A stretch of 64,000 bases of DNA from Fluviirhizobium alvei (GTDB taxonomy: Bacteria; Pseudomonadota; Alphaproteobacteria; Rhizobiales; Rhizobiaceae). The stretch lies in NCBI RefSeq assembly GCF_030551875.1, contig NZ_JAUOZU010000001.1, positions 248,001 through 312,000 on the forward strand, given 5' to 3'. A program made the translations under genes and the position numbers. Below are positions 33,856 through 42,544 of the stretch, one piece after another (the stretch's first letter is position 1; every line of letters begins with the position of its first letter). The notes beneath the pieces are model-generated. The model was not told the DNA's origin and did not search any database. It worked only from the letters and a program-made list of their open reading frames with translations.

Positions 33856-35339
33856 TAGAGCAGAATGCCATCACGACTGCAGTGCCGGCCAGGTCCGCGC
33901 CGTTGCAGAACAAGGATCAGGGATCGAAGAAGTCACGCGACGATGCCGCGGCAGACGAGCAGGACAGTTTCGAAAACCTTGTGAACAAGGCGACAGGTTC
34001 CGAACCCCATGGCGATCGCCACGCGGATGCGGCCAGTTCGAAGGAAGTCGATGCGGCCTCTGACGGCGCAAGCGTCGGTGAGACCCAAGTCGAGGCCAAT
34101 GCGCAGCCGAAATCCCGCATCAGCAATCGTATTGCCATTCTCGCGGCGTTGCAGACCAGCGGTCAGGTTCTGCGAAATGCGGGCGAGGCGGCTGGCAATC
34201 CGGTCGCGGACGGCAAGATCGGTTCCAAGGATGCAACGACGAAGACCGGCGCCAAGCACACCAAGGCGGATGGCGAAAGCAAGTCTGCAAAGGACGCGGC
34301 TATCTCCGGTGAAAGTCCGGCAGATCTGCTGAAGCGGTTACTCGCCGGCGACAAGGATGACAAGACGGTTGGTGAACAATCGACTGAAAAGACCAAGACC
34401 GTTGATGTGACCAAGTCGGATGGTGAGCCTGTTGAGGCTGCCGTCAAGGGGCAGGGCACCAATGAAGCCGTCATGAGCGAACTCGCATCCGCTCTCGGAA
34501 TGAATGAAAAGAAGGCGGAAGCCGGAACTGCGGATGCGTCCGACGGCAAAGCTGACAAGTCCTCCAAGGCAGGCGTCAGCGCTGTTGCAGCCAAAACCGC
34601 GGTCGACGATACGGCGGTCGCCATGCCGAGCGACAAGACGGATGCCAAGGACCCGGTTGATCTCGCCTTTAATGGCGATCTTCCCGCAAACAGCCGTATC
34701 GAGACGGCTGACGCCGATCAGCGCCTGACGCTGGTCAAGACGGAAGGCAACGCCAACACGTCGGATTCGATTGCGGTGCTCGAGGCACGACGCTATCTCG
34801 GCTTCACTACGGATGTGAACGCCAATGCGCTTGCCCAGGCGGCCAAATCCGATGTCAGCTGGAACCAGGCACTCAGCGCTCTTACGAGCGACAATCCGTT
34901 CGATCGCCAGACCGTTCAGGAAGTCAATACCCTGAAATTGCAGATGAACCCTGGAGATCTCGGTAACATGGTCGCCTCGTTGAGCCTGAAGGGCGACGAA
35001 CTGACGGTGCAGGTTCAGGTCGAGACCGTCGAGGCCTATCGACAATTGAGCGGCGACAAGGACAGTATTCTGCAGGCGCTGAAGGACCAGGGTTTCTCAA
35101 TCGACAGCGTGACGGTTCAACTGTCGCAATCGGCGCAGAACGATGCCGATCAGAGCCAGGATGGCCGTAGCCAGTTGGGCCAGGATCGTCAGGGCCAGGG
35201 TGAACAATCGCGTGAACGAGATGCAAGCTATGCCCGCCAATCGACGAGCCAGGATGATGAAGCGACCCGCAACACACCGTCCAGCCCTGTTGGCTCTGAT
35301 CGGTCTGGCCGCGTCGATAGCAGCGACATTTACCTCTGA
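33852..35339 (+). CDS. motD: Hook-length control protein MotD/FliK
   Basis: Exported ruler protein of 495 residues, called MotD in the older rhizobial literature and later recognised as FliK. The N-terminal 350 residues are low complexity, rich in Lys/Asp/Ser/Ala. The C-terminal FliK domain is at about 355-425 (LKLQMNPGDLGNMVASLSLK, LTVQVQVETVEAYRQL). A Gln/Asp-rich tail follows. The start overlaps motC (ATGA). Its 3' end is overlapped by about 86 bases by the next gene in another frame. Confidence 0.92.
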   Translation: MIEQNAITTAVPARSAPLQNKDQGSKKSRDDAAADEQDSFENLVNKATGSEPHGDRHADAASSKEVDAASDGASVGETQVEANAQPKSRISNRIAILAALQTSGQVLRNAGEAAGNPVADGKIGSKDATTKTGAKHTKADGESKSAKDAAISGESPADLLKRLLAGDKDDKTVGEQSTEKTKTVDVTKSDGEPVEAAVKGQGTNEAVMSELASALGMNEKKAEAGTADASDGKADKSSKAGVSAVAAKTAVDDTAVAMPSDKTDAKDPVDLAFNGDLPANSRIETADADQRLTLVKTEGNANTSDSIAVLEARRYLGFTTDVNANALAQAAKSDVSWNQALSALTSDNPFDRQTVQEVNTLKLQMNPGDLGNMVASLSLKGDELTVQVQVETVEAYRQLSGDKDSILQALKDQGFSIDSVTVQLSQSAQNDADQSQDGRSQLGQDRQGQGEQSRERDASYARQSTSQDDEATRNTPSSPVGSDRSGRVDSSDIYL

Positions 35340-35844
35340 GGCTAAAGCCTCGACGGGCATCTGCGAGCGTGAAATTTCAGCAGCTGCAATCAAGTACCGG
35401 ATCCCGGAAGGCATCCTCTATTCGGTCGGTCTGACCGAAACCGGACGCAAGGGATCGTTGCAGCCCTGGGCTCTCAATGTCGAGGGCAAGGCGCTCTTCA
35501 CCGGGTCTGCGACCGAAGCTGTGAGCGAATTCGAACAGGCAAGATTGCGGGGTGCCAAACTCATCGATCTCGGCTGCATGCAGATCAATCACCACTTTCA
35601 CGGAGAGAATTTCCGGTCGGTCGAAGAGATGCTCGAGCCACGCAGAAATGTCGAATATGCCGCGAAATTTCTAGCGCAATTGCATGCCAAACATGTGACC
35701 TGGACCATGGCTGTGGCTCGTTATCATGCCGGTCCGAACAACGATCCAGCGCAGAAGCGCTATGTCTGCCGCGTTATTGCGAACCTCGTGGCGACGGGAT
35801 ACGGGCAATGGACGCCCGCGGCTTCCGATTTCTGCCGCAACTAA
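35254..35844 (+). CDS. Soluble lytic transglycosylase-like protein
   Basis: Exported muramidase-type protein, likely opening peptidoglycan for the rod. From ATG 35254 it has 196 residues: signal peptide (MMKRPATHRPALLALIGLAA, cleavage near SEAKA-ST), then an SLT-like domain with catalytic Glu candidate in YSVGLTETGRKG, the family segments DLGCMQINHHFHG (with M-Q-I-N) and YAAKFLAQLHAKH, and AVARYHAGPNN. Upstream in-frame starts at 35221 and 35230 exist, and the true start is uncertain. It lies between motD and rem, as orf38 does in S. meliloti. Confidence 0.85.
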   Translation: MMKRPATHRPALLALIGLAASIAATFTSEAKASTGICEREISAAAIKYRIPEGILYSVGLTETGRKGSLQPWALNVEGKALFTGSATEAVSEFEQARLRGAKLIDLGCMQINHHFHGENFRSVEEMLEPRRNVEYAAKFLAQLHAKHVTWTMAVARYHAGPNNDPAQKRYVCRVIANLVATGYGQWTPAASDFCRN

Positions 35845-35935
35845 TGGTATATTAACCTAAGGTTGTTGCTCGCCTTGGATTCATTGTGGCCAATCTGTGA
35901 AGGTCGCAGCGAGTCAAGAGGGGGTAAAGCCGCGG

Positions 35936-35950
35936 TTAACCATATCTTAA
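35936..35950 (+). promoter_or_regulatory. CtrA-type box 1 upstream of rem
   Basis: TTAA-CCATATC-TTAA, containing the TTAACCAT core and followed by C. It is about 180-193 bases before the rem ATG, preceded by GG so that GGTTAACC is itself a palindrome. Confidence 0.55.
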
Positions 35951-35990
35951 CGTTTGATCGAAAAAAATTGTGTCCCATTTTGACGCATGC

Positions 35991-36004
35991 CACAATATAT
36001 TGTG
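35991..36004 (+). promoter_or_regulatory. 14-bp palindrome upstream of rem
   Basis: CACAATATATTGTG is a perfect palindrome in the AT-rich rem promoter region, between the two CtrA-type boxes. rem is known to be activated by VisNR and repressed by MucR in S. meliloti; this dyad is a candidate operator but the binder cannot be read from sequence. Confidence 0.5.
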
Positions 36005-36022
36005 CAAATCGCCACCAAAAAG

Positions 36023-36037
36023 TTAATCAACTGTTAA
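36023..36037 (+). promoter_or_regulatory. CtrA-type box 2 upstream of rem
   Basis: TTAA-TCAACTG-TTAA, flanked by G and T on both halves (GTTAAT repeated at an 11-base period). It lies about 92-106 bases before the rem ATG, a usual distance for an activator site or a site overlapping a promoter. Confidence 0.55.
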
Positions 36038-36128
36038 TTATAGTACGTCAATTCGCCTAGTTGTGACCGATTCATCCGATTCGTACTCATAGAGCGTTGG
36101 AAACACTACACTGATTCGGAGGCGGACG

Positions 36129-36800
36129 ATGATCGTAGTGGTAGACGAGCGAGCGCTCGTAAAGGATGGATATACCTCACTTTTCTTTCGCGAAGGCGTA
36201 CCCTCTACGGGGTTCGATCCAAGTGAATTCGGCGAGTGGGTCAACACGGCTGCAGACACTGATATTGATGCTGTCGAAGCCTTTCTCATAGGTCAATCAG
36301 AACTGTCCCTGGATCTGCCAAAAGCGATTCGTGACAGAAGTCAGGCCCCGGTTATCGCGGTCTCTGATTCGCCTTCCCTCGAAATGACACTTGCATTTTT
36401 TGATTGTGGTGTGGACGATGTCGTTCGCAAGCCGGTGCACCCGCGCGAGATCCTCGCAAGGGCTGCGGCGATCCGGCGGCGGCATCGTGCAACGACCAAT
36501 TACACCGACATTGGTGCGGTGCGGGTGTTCTCGGACGGTCGTGATCCGGAGATCAGCGGAGAGGTATTCCCTCTTCCGCGTCGCGAGCGTCGGATCCTGG
36601 AATATTTGGTGGCCAATCGCGGTCGCCGCGTATCCAAGACCCAGATCTTCAATGCCATCTATGGCATCTTCGACGAAGACGTCGAGGAGAATGTGGTGGA
36701 AAGCCACATCAGCAAGCTTCGCAAAAAGCTGCGCAAGCGCCTCGGTTTCGACCCGATCGATTCCAAGCGCTTCCTTGGTTACTGCATCAACTGGCAGTGA
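36129..36800 (+). CDS. rem: OmpR-type motility activator Rem
   Basis: Transcription activator of class II flagellar genes in rhizobia, 223 residues. The N-terminal domain has a receiver fold but is degenerate: the acidic pair is reduced (VVVDERAL), the phosphoacceptor Asp is replaced in AFLIGQSEL, and only the late K-P (VRKPVHP) survives, so it likely works without phosphorylation. The C-terminal winged helix at about 128-222 is intact ([40 protein letters not shown]). OmpR-family winged helices bind direct repeats at about one helical turn. Confidence 0.95.
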   Translation: MIVVVDERALVKDGYTSLFFREGVPSTGFDPSEFGEWVNTAADTDIDAVEAFLIGQSELSLDLPKAIRDRSQAPVIAVSDSPSLEMTLAFFDCGVDDVVRKPVHPREILARAAAIRRRHRATTNYTDIGAVRVFSDGRDPEISGEVFPLPRRERRILEYLVANRGRRVSKTQIFNAIYGIFDEDVEENVVESHISKLRKKLRKRLGFDPIDSKRFLGYCINWQ

Positions 36801-36814
36801 TGGGCGGATGCGAG

Positions 36815-36860
36815 CCGGCGTGAAGCCGGAGTGGCTGGAACTTGTTAATTTTCCAGCCAC
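36815..36860 (+). terminator. Two adjacent hairpins between rem and flgE
   Basis: CCGGC/GCCGG (36815-36829) and a perfect 10-bp stem GTGGCTGGAA/TTCCAGCCAC (36831-36840 and 36851-36860). No T-run follows, so termination after rem is possible but not assured; they could equally be leader structures of the flgE message. Confidence 0.45.
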
Positions 36861-36921
36861 AAACAGTTTCAGGCAAGGCCCGCTTCCTATTCTGTGATGA
36901 CTACGGAAACGAGGATCCGAA

Positions 36922-38193
36922 ATGAGCCTTTACGGAATGATGAGAACCGGCTCGTCGGGCATGAATGCCCAGGCCAGCCGATTGAGCACAGTGGCGGACA
37001 ACATCGCCAACACCAGCACCACCGGATATAAGGCTGCATCGGCGGAGTTCTCTTCGCTGCTGTTGCCGAGCTTTTCCGGCAACTACAATTCGGGCGCTGT
37101 CCAGACTGATATCCGGCACGGAATTTCCGAGCAGGGCGCATTGACCTACACCTCCTCTACGACTGATCTGGCCATCAACGGCAATGGCTTTTTCGTGGTC
37201 GAAGACACAACCGGCACGCCCTATATGACGCGCGCTGGATCTTTCGTTCCGAACGAGGTTGGCGAACTCGTCAACTCGGCTGGCTACAAGCTGCTGGGCT
37301 ATCCCTATACCGAAGAAGTGCCGACACCGGTCGTGAACGGCTTTGCAGGTCTGGAGCCTGTGACGGTTGGCACGGATTCCCTCGTTGCGAATGCATCGAC
37401 TCTTGGCACATTCGTCGCCAACCTCGATTCCGGCGAGGATATCGTAACGGGCGACCTGGCTTCTGCGAACAGCAACACCTCTGAATTTACCCACAAGAGC
37501 TCGCTCAAGGCCTATGACACGCTGGGCAACGAGGTTCTCTACGACATCTATTTCACCAAGACGGCGGACAACGAGTGGGAGGTTTCGGTCTACAACGCGG
37601 CAGACCGTGACGCTTCCTCCGGCGGTTTCCCGTATGGTGGTGATGGTCTCCTCAACAGCATGACCTTGGAGTTCGATCCGACCACCGGCTCCCTGACGGA
37701 TCCGACGGCGGCAAGCCTTGTGCTGCCGGCTGGCACGCCGACCAACATGGAAGAGTTCACCTTCGATTTCTCGTCCATGACTCAGCTCGCCTACGACTTC
37801 TCGGTCCAGAGTGCTTCGGTTGACGGTAATGCCCCAAGCGAAGTTGAACAGATCCAGATCTCCAATGACGGGATTGTCTACGCGCAGTATCAGAACGGTG
37901 ATCTGTTGCCGATCTACCGTCTGGCGATGGCAACCGTCGAGAGCCCGGACAACCTTAACGTCATGTCTGGAAATATCTATTCGCAGAGCGTCGATTCCGG
38001 CGTTGTCATTCTCGGCTTCGCCCAGAGCGGCGGATTCGGATCCATTATTTCCGGTGCTCTTGAAAGCTCAACCGTCGATCTTGCTGAAGAGCTGACGACG
38101 ATGATCGAATCCCAGCGCACCTACACCGCCAACTCCAAGGTTTTCCAGACAGGTTCGGACCTGATGGAAATTCTGGTCAACCTCAAGAGATAA
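36922..38193 (+). CDS. flgE: Flagellar hook protein FlgE
   Basis: Hook subunit, 423 residues. The N-terminal axial motif (LSTVADNIANTSTTGYKAAS, about 19-38), FlgE-type central domains rich in Ser/Thr/Asp, FFVVEDTTGTPYMTRAGSF and the C-terminal motif (LTTMIESQRTYTANSKVFQT) are all present. GAGGATCCGAA supplies the ribosome binding site. It is the first of the hook group flgE-flgK-flgL. Confidence 0.95.
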   Translation: MSLYGMMRTGSSGMNAQASRLSTVADNIANTSTTGYKAASAEFSSLLLPSFSGNYNSGAVQTDIRHGISEQGALTYTSSTTDLAINGNGFFVVEDTTGTPYMTRAGSFVPNEVGELVNSAGYKLLGYPYTEEVPTPVVNGFAGLEPVTVGTDSLVANASTLGTFVANLDSGEDIVTGDLASANSNTSEFTHKSSLKAYDTLGNEVLYDIYFTKTADNEWEVSVYNAADRDASSGGFPYGGDGLLNSMTLEFDPTTGSLTDPTAASLVLPAGTPTNMEEFTFDFSSMTQLAYDFSVQSASVDGNAPSEVEQIQISNDGIVYAQYQNGDLLPIYRLAMATVESPDNLNVMSGNIYSQSVDSGVVILGFAQSGGFGSIISGALESSTVDLAEELTTMIESQRTYTANSKVFQTGSDLMEILVNLKR

Positions 38194-38214
38194 TTGCGGT
38201 AAGGGGTTTCATAC

Positions 38215-39705
38215 ATGTCTTTGGCATCGGCTATCAACACGGCCCAGACGATCTTTTCCAATACCGGACTTCAATCGTCGGCGCTGGCGCAAAACATCGC
38301 CAATGCCTCCAATCCGGACTATTCGCGCCGTGTTGGAACCCTTTCGATCGATTCCGCCGGTGGTCAGAAACTGACCATCGAGCGGAGTTACGACAACGGT
38401 CTGGTCAAGCAGACCATGTATTCGACAGCGGATGCCGAAGCGCAGTCCACTCTCCAGGACAAGCTGCAAAACATCCAGTCGCTTTTGGGCGGCAACAGCT
38501 TTGCGACATCGCCTTCGACCTATATCGCGACGCTCCGCGACAACCTTCAGGCCTATGCAACCAAGCCGAATGAATCGACGCTGGCATCGACTGTGGTGTC
38601 GAGTGCTATTGACGTTGCCAATTCGCTGAACCAGATTTCGTCGTCTATTCAGACGATGCGTGCCGAAATCGATCAGGAGATCGATCATGCAGTCACGGAA
38701 CTCGAAGGCCTCCTGAAGCAGTTCGGCGATGCCAACAGCGCGATCAAGGCCGGCACGGCGCTTGGCAAGGACGTGAACAATGAAATGGATGTGCGCGAAG
38801 GGCTTCTGAAGAAGATTTCCGAAATCGTCGGCGTTCGTTCCTTCACCCGCGCTGACAACGACATGGTTCTCTACACCAGCGATGGCACCATGCTGTTCGA
38901 CAGCGGGCCGCGCGATATCATGTTCGTTCCCAATGCTTCCTACGATGCAAGCGTAAACGGCAATCCGCTGATCATTGATGGTCAGGCCATGTCGATCGGG
39001 GAGAACGGCAACACGACGGCCAAGGGCAGCTTGCAGGCGCTCCTGCAGGTTCGTGACAGCGTCATTCCCACCTATCAATCCCAATTGGACGAGACTGCAC
39101 GCGGACTTGTCGAAATGTTCGCGCAGCAGGATCAGGCTGGTCTGCTCGACGACATTCCGGGCCTGTTTTCCTATCAGAGCTATGCGGCCGGTGATACATT
39201 GCCCGCGACGGGGACCCTCGTGAAGGGCCTCTCGGCTGAGATTATGGTCAATCCGAACCTCATCAAATCGCTCGGCGGCGACCCGACCCTACTGCGAGAT
39301 GGCGGTTATGACGTCAACGGGCTCGGTATCGCTTCGGCCGACTATCTGGCCAATACCGATGGCGATGCCGGCTTTTCGACCCTGCTGGACGGAATTGTTG
39401 CAAGCTTCCAGACGGATCGCGACTTTGACGATGCGACGTTGCTCGACACAAGAGCGACGATTGGGGATTTCGCCACCTCGTCGGTCGGTTGGCTTTCGCA
39501 GTTGATTTCCGAAAGCGCAGCGGCAAACGAAACCAAGGCTGCCCAGCTTTCTCGTGTTTCAGAAGCGCTTTCCAACACGACGGGCGTTAGCCTCGACGAG
39601 GAAATGTCGCTGATGCTCGACCTCGAGCAGAGTTACAAGGCGTCCAGCAAGCTGGTCGCGGCAGCCGACGAGATGATCCAGTCTCTGTTGTCGATCGTGG
39701 GGTAA
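38215..39705 (+). CDS. flgK: Hook-filament junction protein FlgK (HAP1)
   Basis: Junction protein of 496 residues. N-terminal SALAQNIANASNPDYSRRVG at about 22-41; a helical domain around 75-190; the C-terminal axial helix LDEEMSLMLDLEQSYKASSK, about 462-481. Twenty-one bases separate it from flgE, and flgL follows after six. Confidence 0.95.
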   Translation: MSLASAINTAQTIFSNTGLQSSALAQNIANASNPDYSRRVGTLSIDSAGGQKLTIERSYDNGLVKQTMYSTADAEAQSTLQDKLQNIQSLLGGNSFATSPSTYIATLRDNLQAYATKPNESTLASTVVSSAIDVANSLNQISSSIQTMRAEIDQEIDHAVTELEGLLKQFGDANSAIKAGTALGKDVNNEMDVREGLLKKISEIVGVRSFTRADNDMVLYTSDGTMLFDSGPRDIMFVPNASYDASVNGNPLIIDGQAMSIGENGNTTAKGSLQALLQVRDSVIPTYQSQLDETARGLVEMFAQQDQAGLLDDIPGLFSYQSYAAGDTLPATGTLVKGLSAEIMVNPNLIKSLGGDPTLLRDGGYDVNGLGIASADYLANTDGDAGFSTLLDGIVASFQTDRDFDDATLLDTRATIGDFATSSVGWLSQLISESAAANETKAAQLSRVSEALSNTTGVSLDEEMSLMLDLEQSYKASSKLVAAADEMIQSLLSIVG

Positions 39706-39711
39706 TTATTC

Positions 39712-40761
39712 ATGAAAACATCGTTTATCTCGAATCTGGCTGTTCAATCGAACATGCGCTCCACGATCAATTCGGTGCAGCAGGACCTTTTGCAGACGCA
39801 GAAGGAAATCGTCACCGGCCAGGTGTACGATGTCGGTACGGAACTCGGTGCCACGACGGCCCGCAGCCTCAATCTGCATCGCGACATGTCGATGATGGAG
39901 AATCTGGTCTCGACCAATTCCATCGTGACACAGCGCCTCTCGTCGGCGCAGATGGCACTCGGAACCATGGCGGATTCCGCCCAGACCGGATTGAACACCC
40001 TGGTTGCGCTGGCGGGTTCCACAGATTCGACGCAGTTGAGCACTGCCGTTCGCACCCTGACAGACGTCATCGACCAGTTCACCGATGCAGGCAATACCTC
40101 GGTCAACGGCGAATATCTGTTTGCTGGTATCAATACCGACACCAAGCCGGTGATGGATTATTTTACCGACGAAGCAGGTGCGAAATCCTTTTTCGACAAC
40201 GCATTCCTGTCAACCTTCGGCTTTGCGCAGACTGATCCGGCAGCGCAGACCATTGCGCCGGCGGACTTGCAGGCCTTCATTGATGATCTCGAAACCAGTT
40301 TCATGGGGTCCGACTGGAACACCAACTGGTCGACAGCATCCGACACGCCGATGACGAGCCGCATTTCGCAGACGGAAGTCGTGCAGACATCGAGTTCGAT
40401 CAATGCGAACGGCTTTCGCTATCTCGCGCTTGCTTCGGTGATCGGCGTGGAATTGCTCAATACGAGCCTGACCAGCGATGCGCGTGCTATCGTGTCGAAT
40501 GCGGCCATCAGCTACATGGGGCAGGCGATCAACGGTATCGACAACGAACGCAGCCAGCTGGGCCTGTCTGAAAACCGCGTTTCGATCGCCAATGAGGCGT
40601 TGAGCAGCCAGATTGATATCGTCAAGCTCAACCTCGACGATCTCGAAGGGATCGATGTTTACGAAGCATCGACCAGAATCACAGCTCTCACCAATCAGAT
40701 GGAAATTTCCTATAATCTGACAGCGCGGATTTCCGAGCTGAGCCTGGTGAACGAGCTTTAA
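39712..40761 (+). CDS. flgL: Hook-filament junction protein FlgL (HAP3)
   Basis: Second junction protein, 349 residues, flagellin-like at both ends: an N-terminal helix with RSTINSVQQDLLQTQKEIVT and QVYDVG, and a C-terminal coiled coil with VYEASTRITALTNQMEISYN. The segment NTSVNGEYLFAGINTDTKPV is typical of FlgL. It ends the hook operon; the following 120 bases contain a weak inverted repeat GCGTAA/TTACGC and no clear terminator. Confidence 0.93.
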   Translation: MKTSFISNLAVQSNMRSTINSVQQDLLQTQKEIVTGQVYDVGTELGATTARSLNLHRDMSMMENLVSTNSIVTQRLSSAQMALGTMADSAQTGLNTLVALAGSTDSTQLSTAVRTLTDVIDQFTDAGNTSVNGEYLFAGINTDTKPVMDYFTDEAGAKSFFDNAFLSTFGFAQTDPAAQTIAPADLQAFIDDLETSFMGSDWNTNWSTASDTPMTSRISQTEVVQTSSSINANGFRYLALASVIGVELLNTSLTSDARAIVSNAAISYMGQAINGIDNERSQLGLSENRVSIANEALSSQIDIVKLNLDDLEGIDVYEASTRITALTNQMEISYNLTARISELSLVNEL

Positions 40762-40881
40762 AGACGACGCTCTTTCGCGTGATCGGGCGTGACATGCGGG
40801 GGAGCGGCCATTCTGAAGCGTAAGCCTGGGTTCAGGATCGTGATTTACGCTACAGAGAATGACTGGAGTATGAGGGGCTGA

Positions 40882-41229
40882 ATGTACCAGTTTTCCTATG
40901 CAGAAATTATGGCGGATGATGTCGCCGATGCCAAAGAGCGAGAGATACAGGTTCTCGACAAGGCAATCGCCATGCTCCATGCCGCAGCCGGCAAGGGAAG
41001 AGATTCTTCCGTAGCCGTAGAAGCCCTGTTCTTCACCCGCCGGGTGTGGATTGCCTTTATCGATGACCTGCGTAGTCCTGAAAACCAGTTGCCGACGGAT
41101 CTGAGGGCCGACCTCATTTCGATCGGAATTTGGGTTCTCAAGGAGATCGAACGCATCCGTCTGAGAAAGTCCGAAAACTTTCAGGGCATTGCCGACATAA
41201 TCACCATCATCAGGGATGGACTGAAATGA
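40882..41229 (+). CDS. flaF: Flagellin synthesis regulator FlaF
   Basis: A 115-residue cytoplasmic helical protein found in alphaproteobacteria next to flbT. FlaF is needed for flagellin production and export and acts with FlbT. The conserved start is [20 protein letters not shown], and the later [20 protein letters not shown] is the family core. GGAGTATGAGGGGCTGA precedes the ATG. It overlaps flbT by four bases. Confidence 0.93.
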   Translation: MYQFSYAEIMADDVADAKEREIQVLDKAIAMLHAAAGKGRDSSVAVEALFFTRRVWIAFIDDLRSPENQLPTDLRADLISIGIWVLKEIERIRLRKSENFQGIADIITIIRDGLK

Positions 41230-41675
41230 AAAGTACCTTGCGCATCTCTCTCAAATCCGGCGAGCGGATCTTCATCAATGGAGCCGTTCTTCGGGTCGAC
41301 CGCAAGGTTGCGATCGAATTCCTGAATGACGTGACGTTCCTTCTCGAAAATCACGTCCTGCAGCCCGAGGCGGCCAATACGCCGCTCAAGCAGCTCTACT
41401 TCATCGTCCAGATGATGCTGATCAATCCGGAAGGTGCGGAACAGTCGCTGATCATGTTCCGCAAGTCGATCCTGATGCTGCTCAATTGCTTCCACAACGA
41501 GAGTGTTCTGGCAGAGCTGAAGCGGATCGATGCGATCGTCAATTCCGGACGCCCCTTCGACGCATTGAAGGCGATCCGGGCACTCTACCCGACGGAAGAA
41601 AAGATCCTTTCGGCGCAGGAAATCACACCGGCTGTTCGCGAACAGATCCGCAGGGAGATCGCACCATGGCAATAA
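41226..41675 (+). CDS. flbT: Post-transcriptional flagellin regulator FlbT
   Basis: RNA-level regulator, 149 residues. In Caulobacter FlbT binds the 5' untranslated region of flagellin mRNA; in other alphaproteobacteria it can be a positive regulator. Family features are [20 protein letters not shown] at the start and [20 protein letters not shown] in the middle. The ATG overlaps the flaF stop. Its last ten bases overlap flgD. It is the natural candidate to act on the flagellin leaders at 26.6-29.2 kb. Confidence 0.93.
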   Translation: MKSTLRISLKSGERIFINGAVLRVDRKVAIEFLNDVTFLLENHVLQPEAANTPLKQLYFIVQMMLINPEGAEQSLIMFRKSILMLLNCFHNESVLAELKRIDAIVNSGRPFDALKAIRALYPTEEKILSAQEITPAVREQIRREIAPWQ

Positions 41676-42154
41676 GTGCAATTTCGGCGATGGCCGCGGC
41701 TGCGACCCAGACGACGAATACGACCAACACCACGAACACCACCAATACGACGACCAGCGAATCTTCGACCGATGCGGCAAGTGCAGCGCTGAACTACGAG
41801 AGCTTTCTCAAGCTTCTCATCACCCAGATGCAGAACCAGGATCCCACCGATCCGCTCGATGCATCCGAGCAGATGTCGCAGCTCGCATCCTTCTCGGTTG
41901 TCGAGCAGAACATCAAGATAAACTCGAATCTCGAGAGCCTCATCCAGCAGACGACGCTTTCCCAGGCATCGTCCCTGATCGGCCAGAACATTACTTCTGC
42001 CGACGGTGAGACCAGCGGCGTGGTGAAGTCTGTCGAGATCAACTCCGATGGATTGACCGCTATTCTCGAAGACGGTAGCAAGGTCGTGGTTCAGACGGGC
42101 ATCACCGTCGGCAAGACACCCGACACTGATACCGACACAGACAAAGACAGTTGA
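41666..42154 (+). CDS. flgD: Hook cap scaffold FlgD
   Basis: Hook-assembly cap, 162 residues. The conserved N-terminal domain is seen as [40 protein letters not shown]. It is preceded by an unusual stretch of N-T-T repeats (residues about 15-31), and the protein ends in a D-T-D-T-D run. It is short: the tudor/FnIII hook-cap part of enteric FlgD is reduced, as usual in rhizobia. GGGAGATCGCACC upstream contains the ribosome binding site, inside flbT. Confidence 0.92.
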   Translation: MAISAISAMAAAATQTTNTTNTTNTTNTTTSESSTDAASAALNYESFLKLLITQMQNQDPTDPLDASEQMSQLASFSVVEQNIKINSNLESLIQQTTLSQASSLIGQNITSADGETSGVVKSVEINSDGLTAILEDGSKVVVQTGITVGKTPDTDTDTDKDS

Positions 42155-42187
42155 TAGACCCGCGACCGGGTCCAGGGCGCAAGCACA

Positions 42188-42454
42188 ATGAATGAGGCCG
42201 ATGCTCTCGATATCGTCCAGGCTGCGATCTGGACCGTGCTTGCTGCCTCCGGCCCGGCCGTTATCGCGGCCATGATCGTTGGCGTGGTCGTGGCGCTGCT
42301 TCAGGCGCTGACCCAGGTTCAGGAAATCACCCTGACATTCGTGCCGAAAATCCTCGCTGTGATGGCCGCTGTCGCCATCTCGGCGCCTTTCATTGGCTCG
42401 CAGATTTCCATCTTCACCAACATGATCTTTTCGCGGGTGCAGAGCGGTTTCTAG
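42188..42454 (+). CDS. fliQ: Flagellar export gate protein FliQ
   Basis: Small two-TM export-gate protein, 88 residues. TMs are at about 16-41 (VLAASGPAVIAAMIVGVVVA) and 56-75 (ILAVMAAVAISAPFIGSQIS), joined by the conserved cytoplasmic turn LLQALTQVQEITLTFVPK. It precedes flhA by 90 bases. Confidence 0.95.
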   Translation: MNEADALDIVQAAIWTVLAASGPAVIAAMIVGVVVALLQALTQVQEITLTFVPKILAVMAAVAISAPFIGSQISIFTNMIFSRVQSGF

Positions 42455-42544
42455 TCGCCGCCTTTTCGTTATCCGGTACCCTTCGCGCAAGCTTCGATCG
42501 CTAAAACTTCCATGAACGTGTGCGGCTCATGAAGAGGCGATAGT

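Noticed and set aside
40819-40851. GCGTAA/TTACGC inverted repeat between flgL and flaF as a terminator
   Set aside because: Only six base pairs with a 21-base loop and no T-run; too weak to call.
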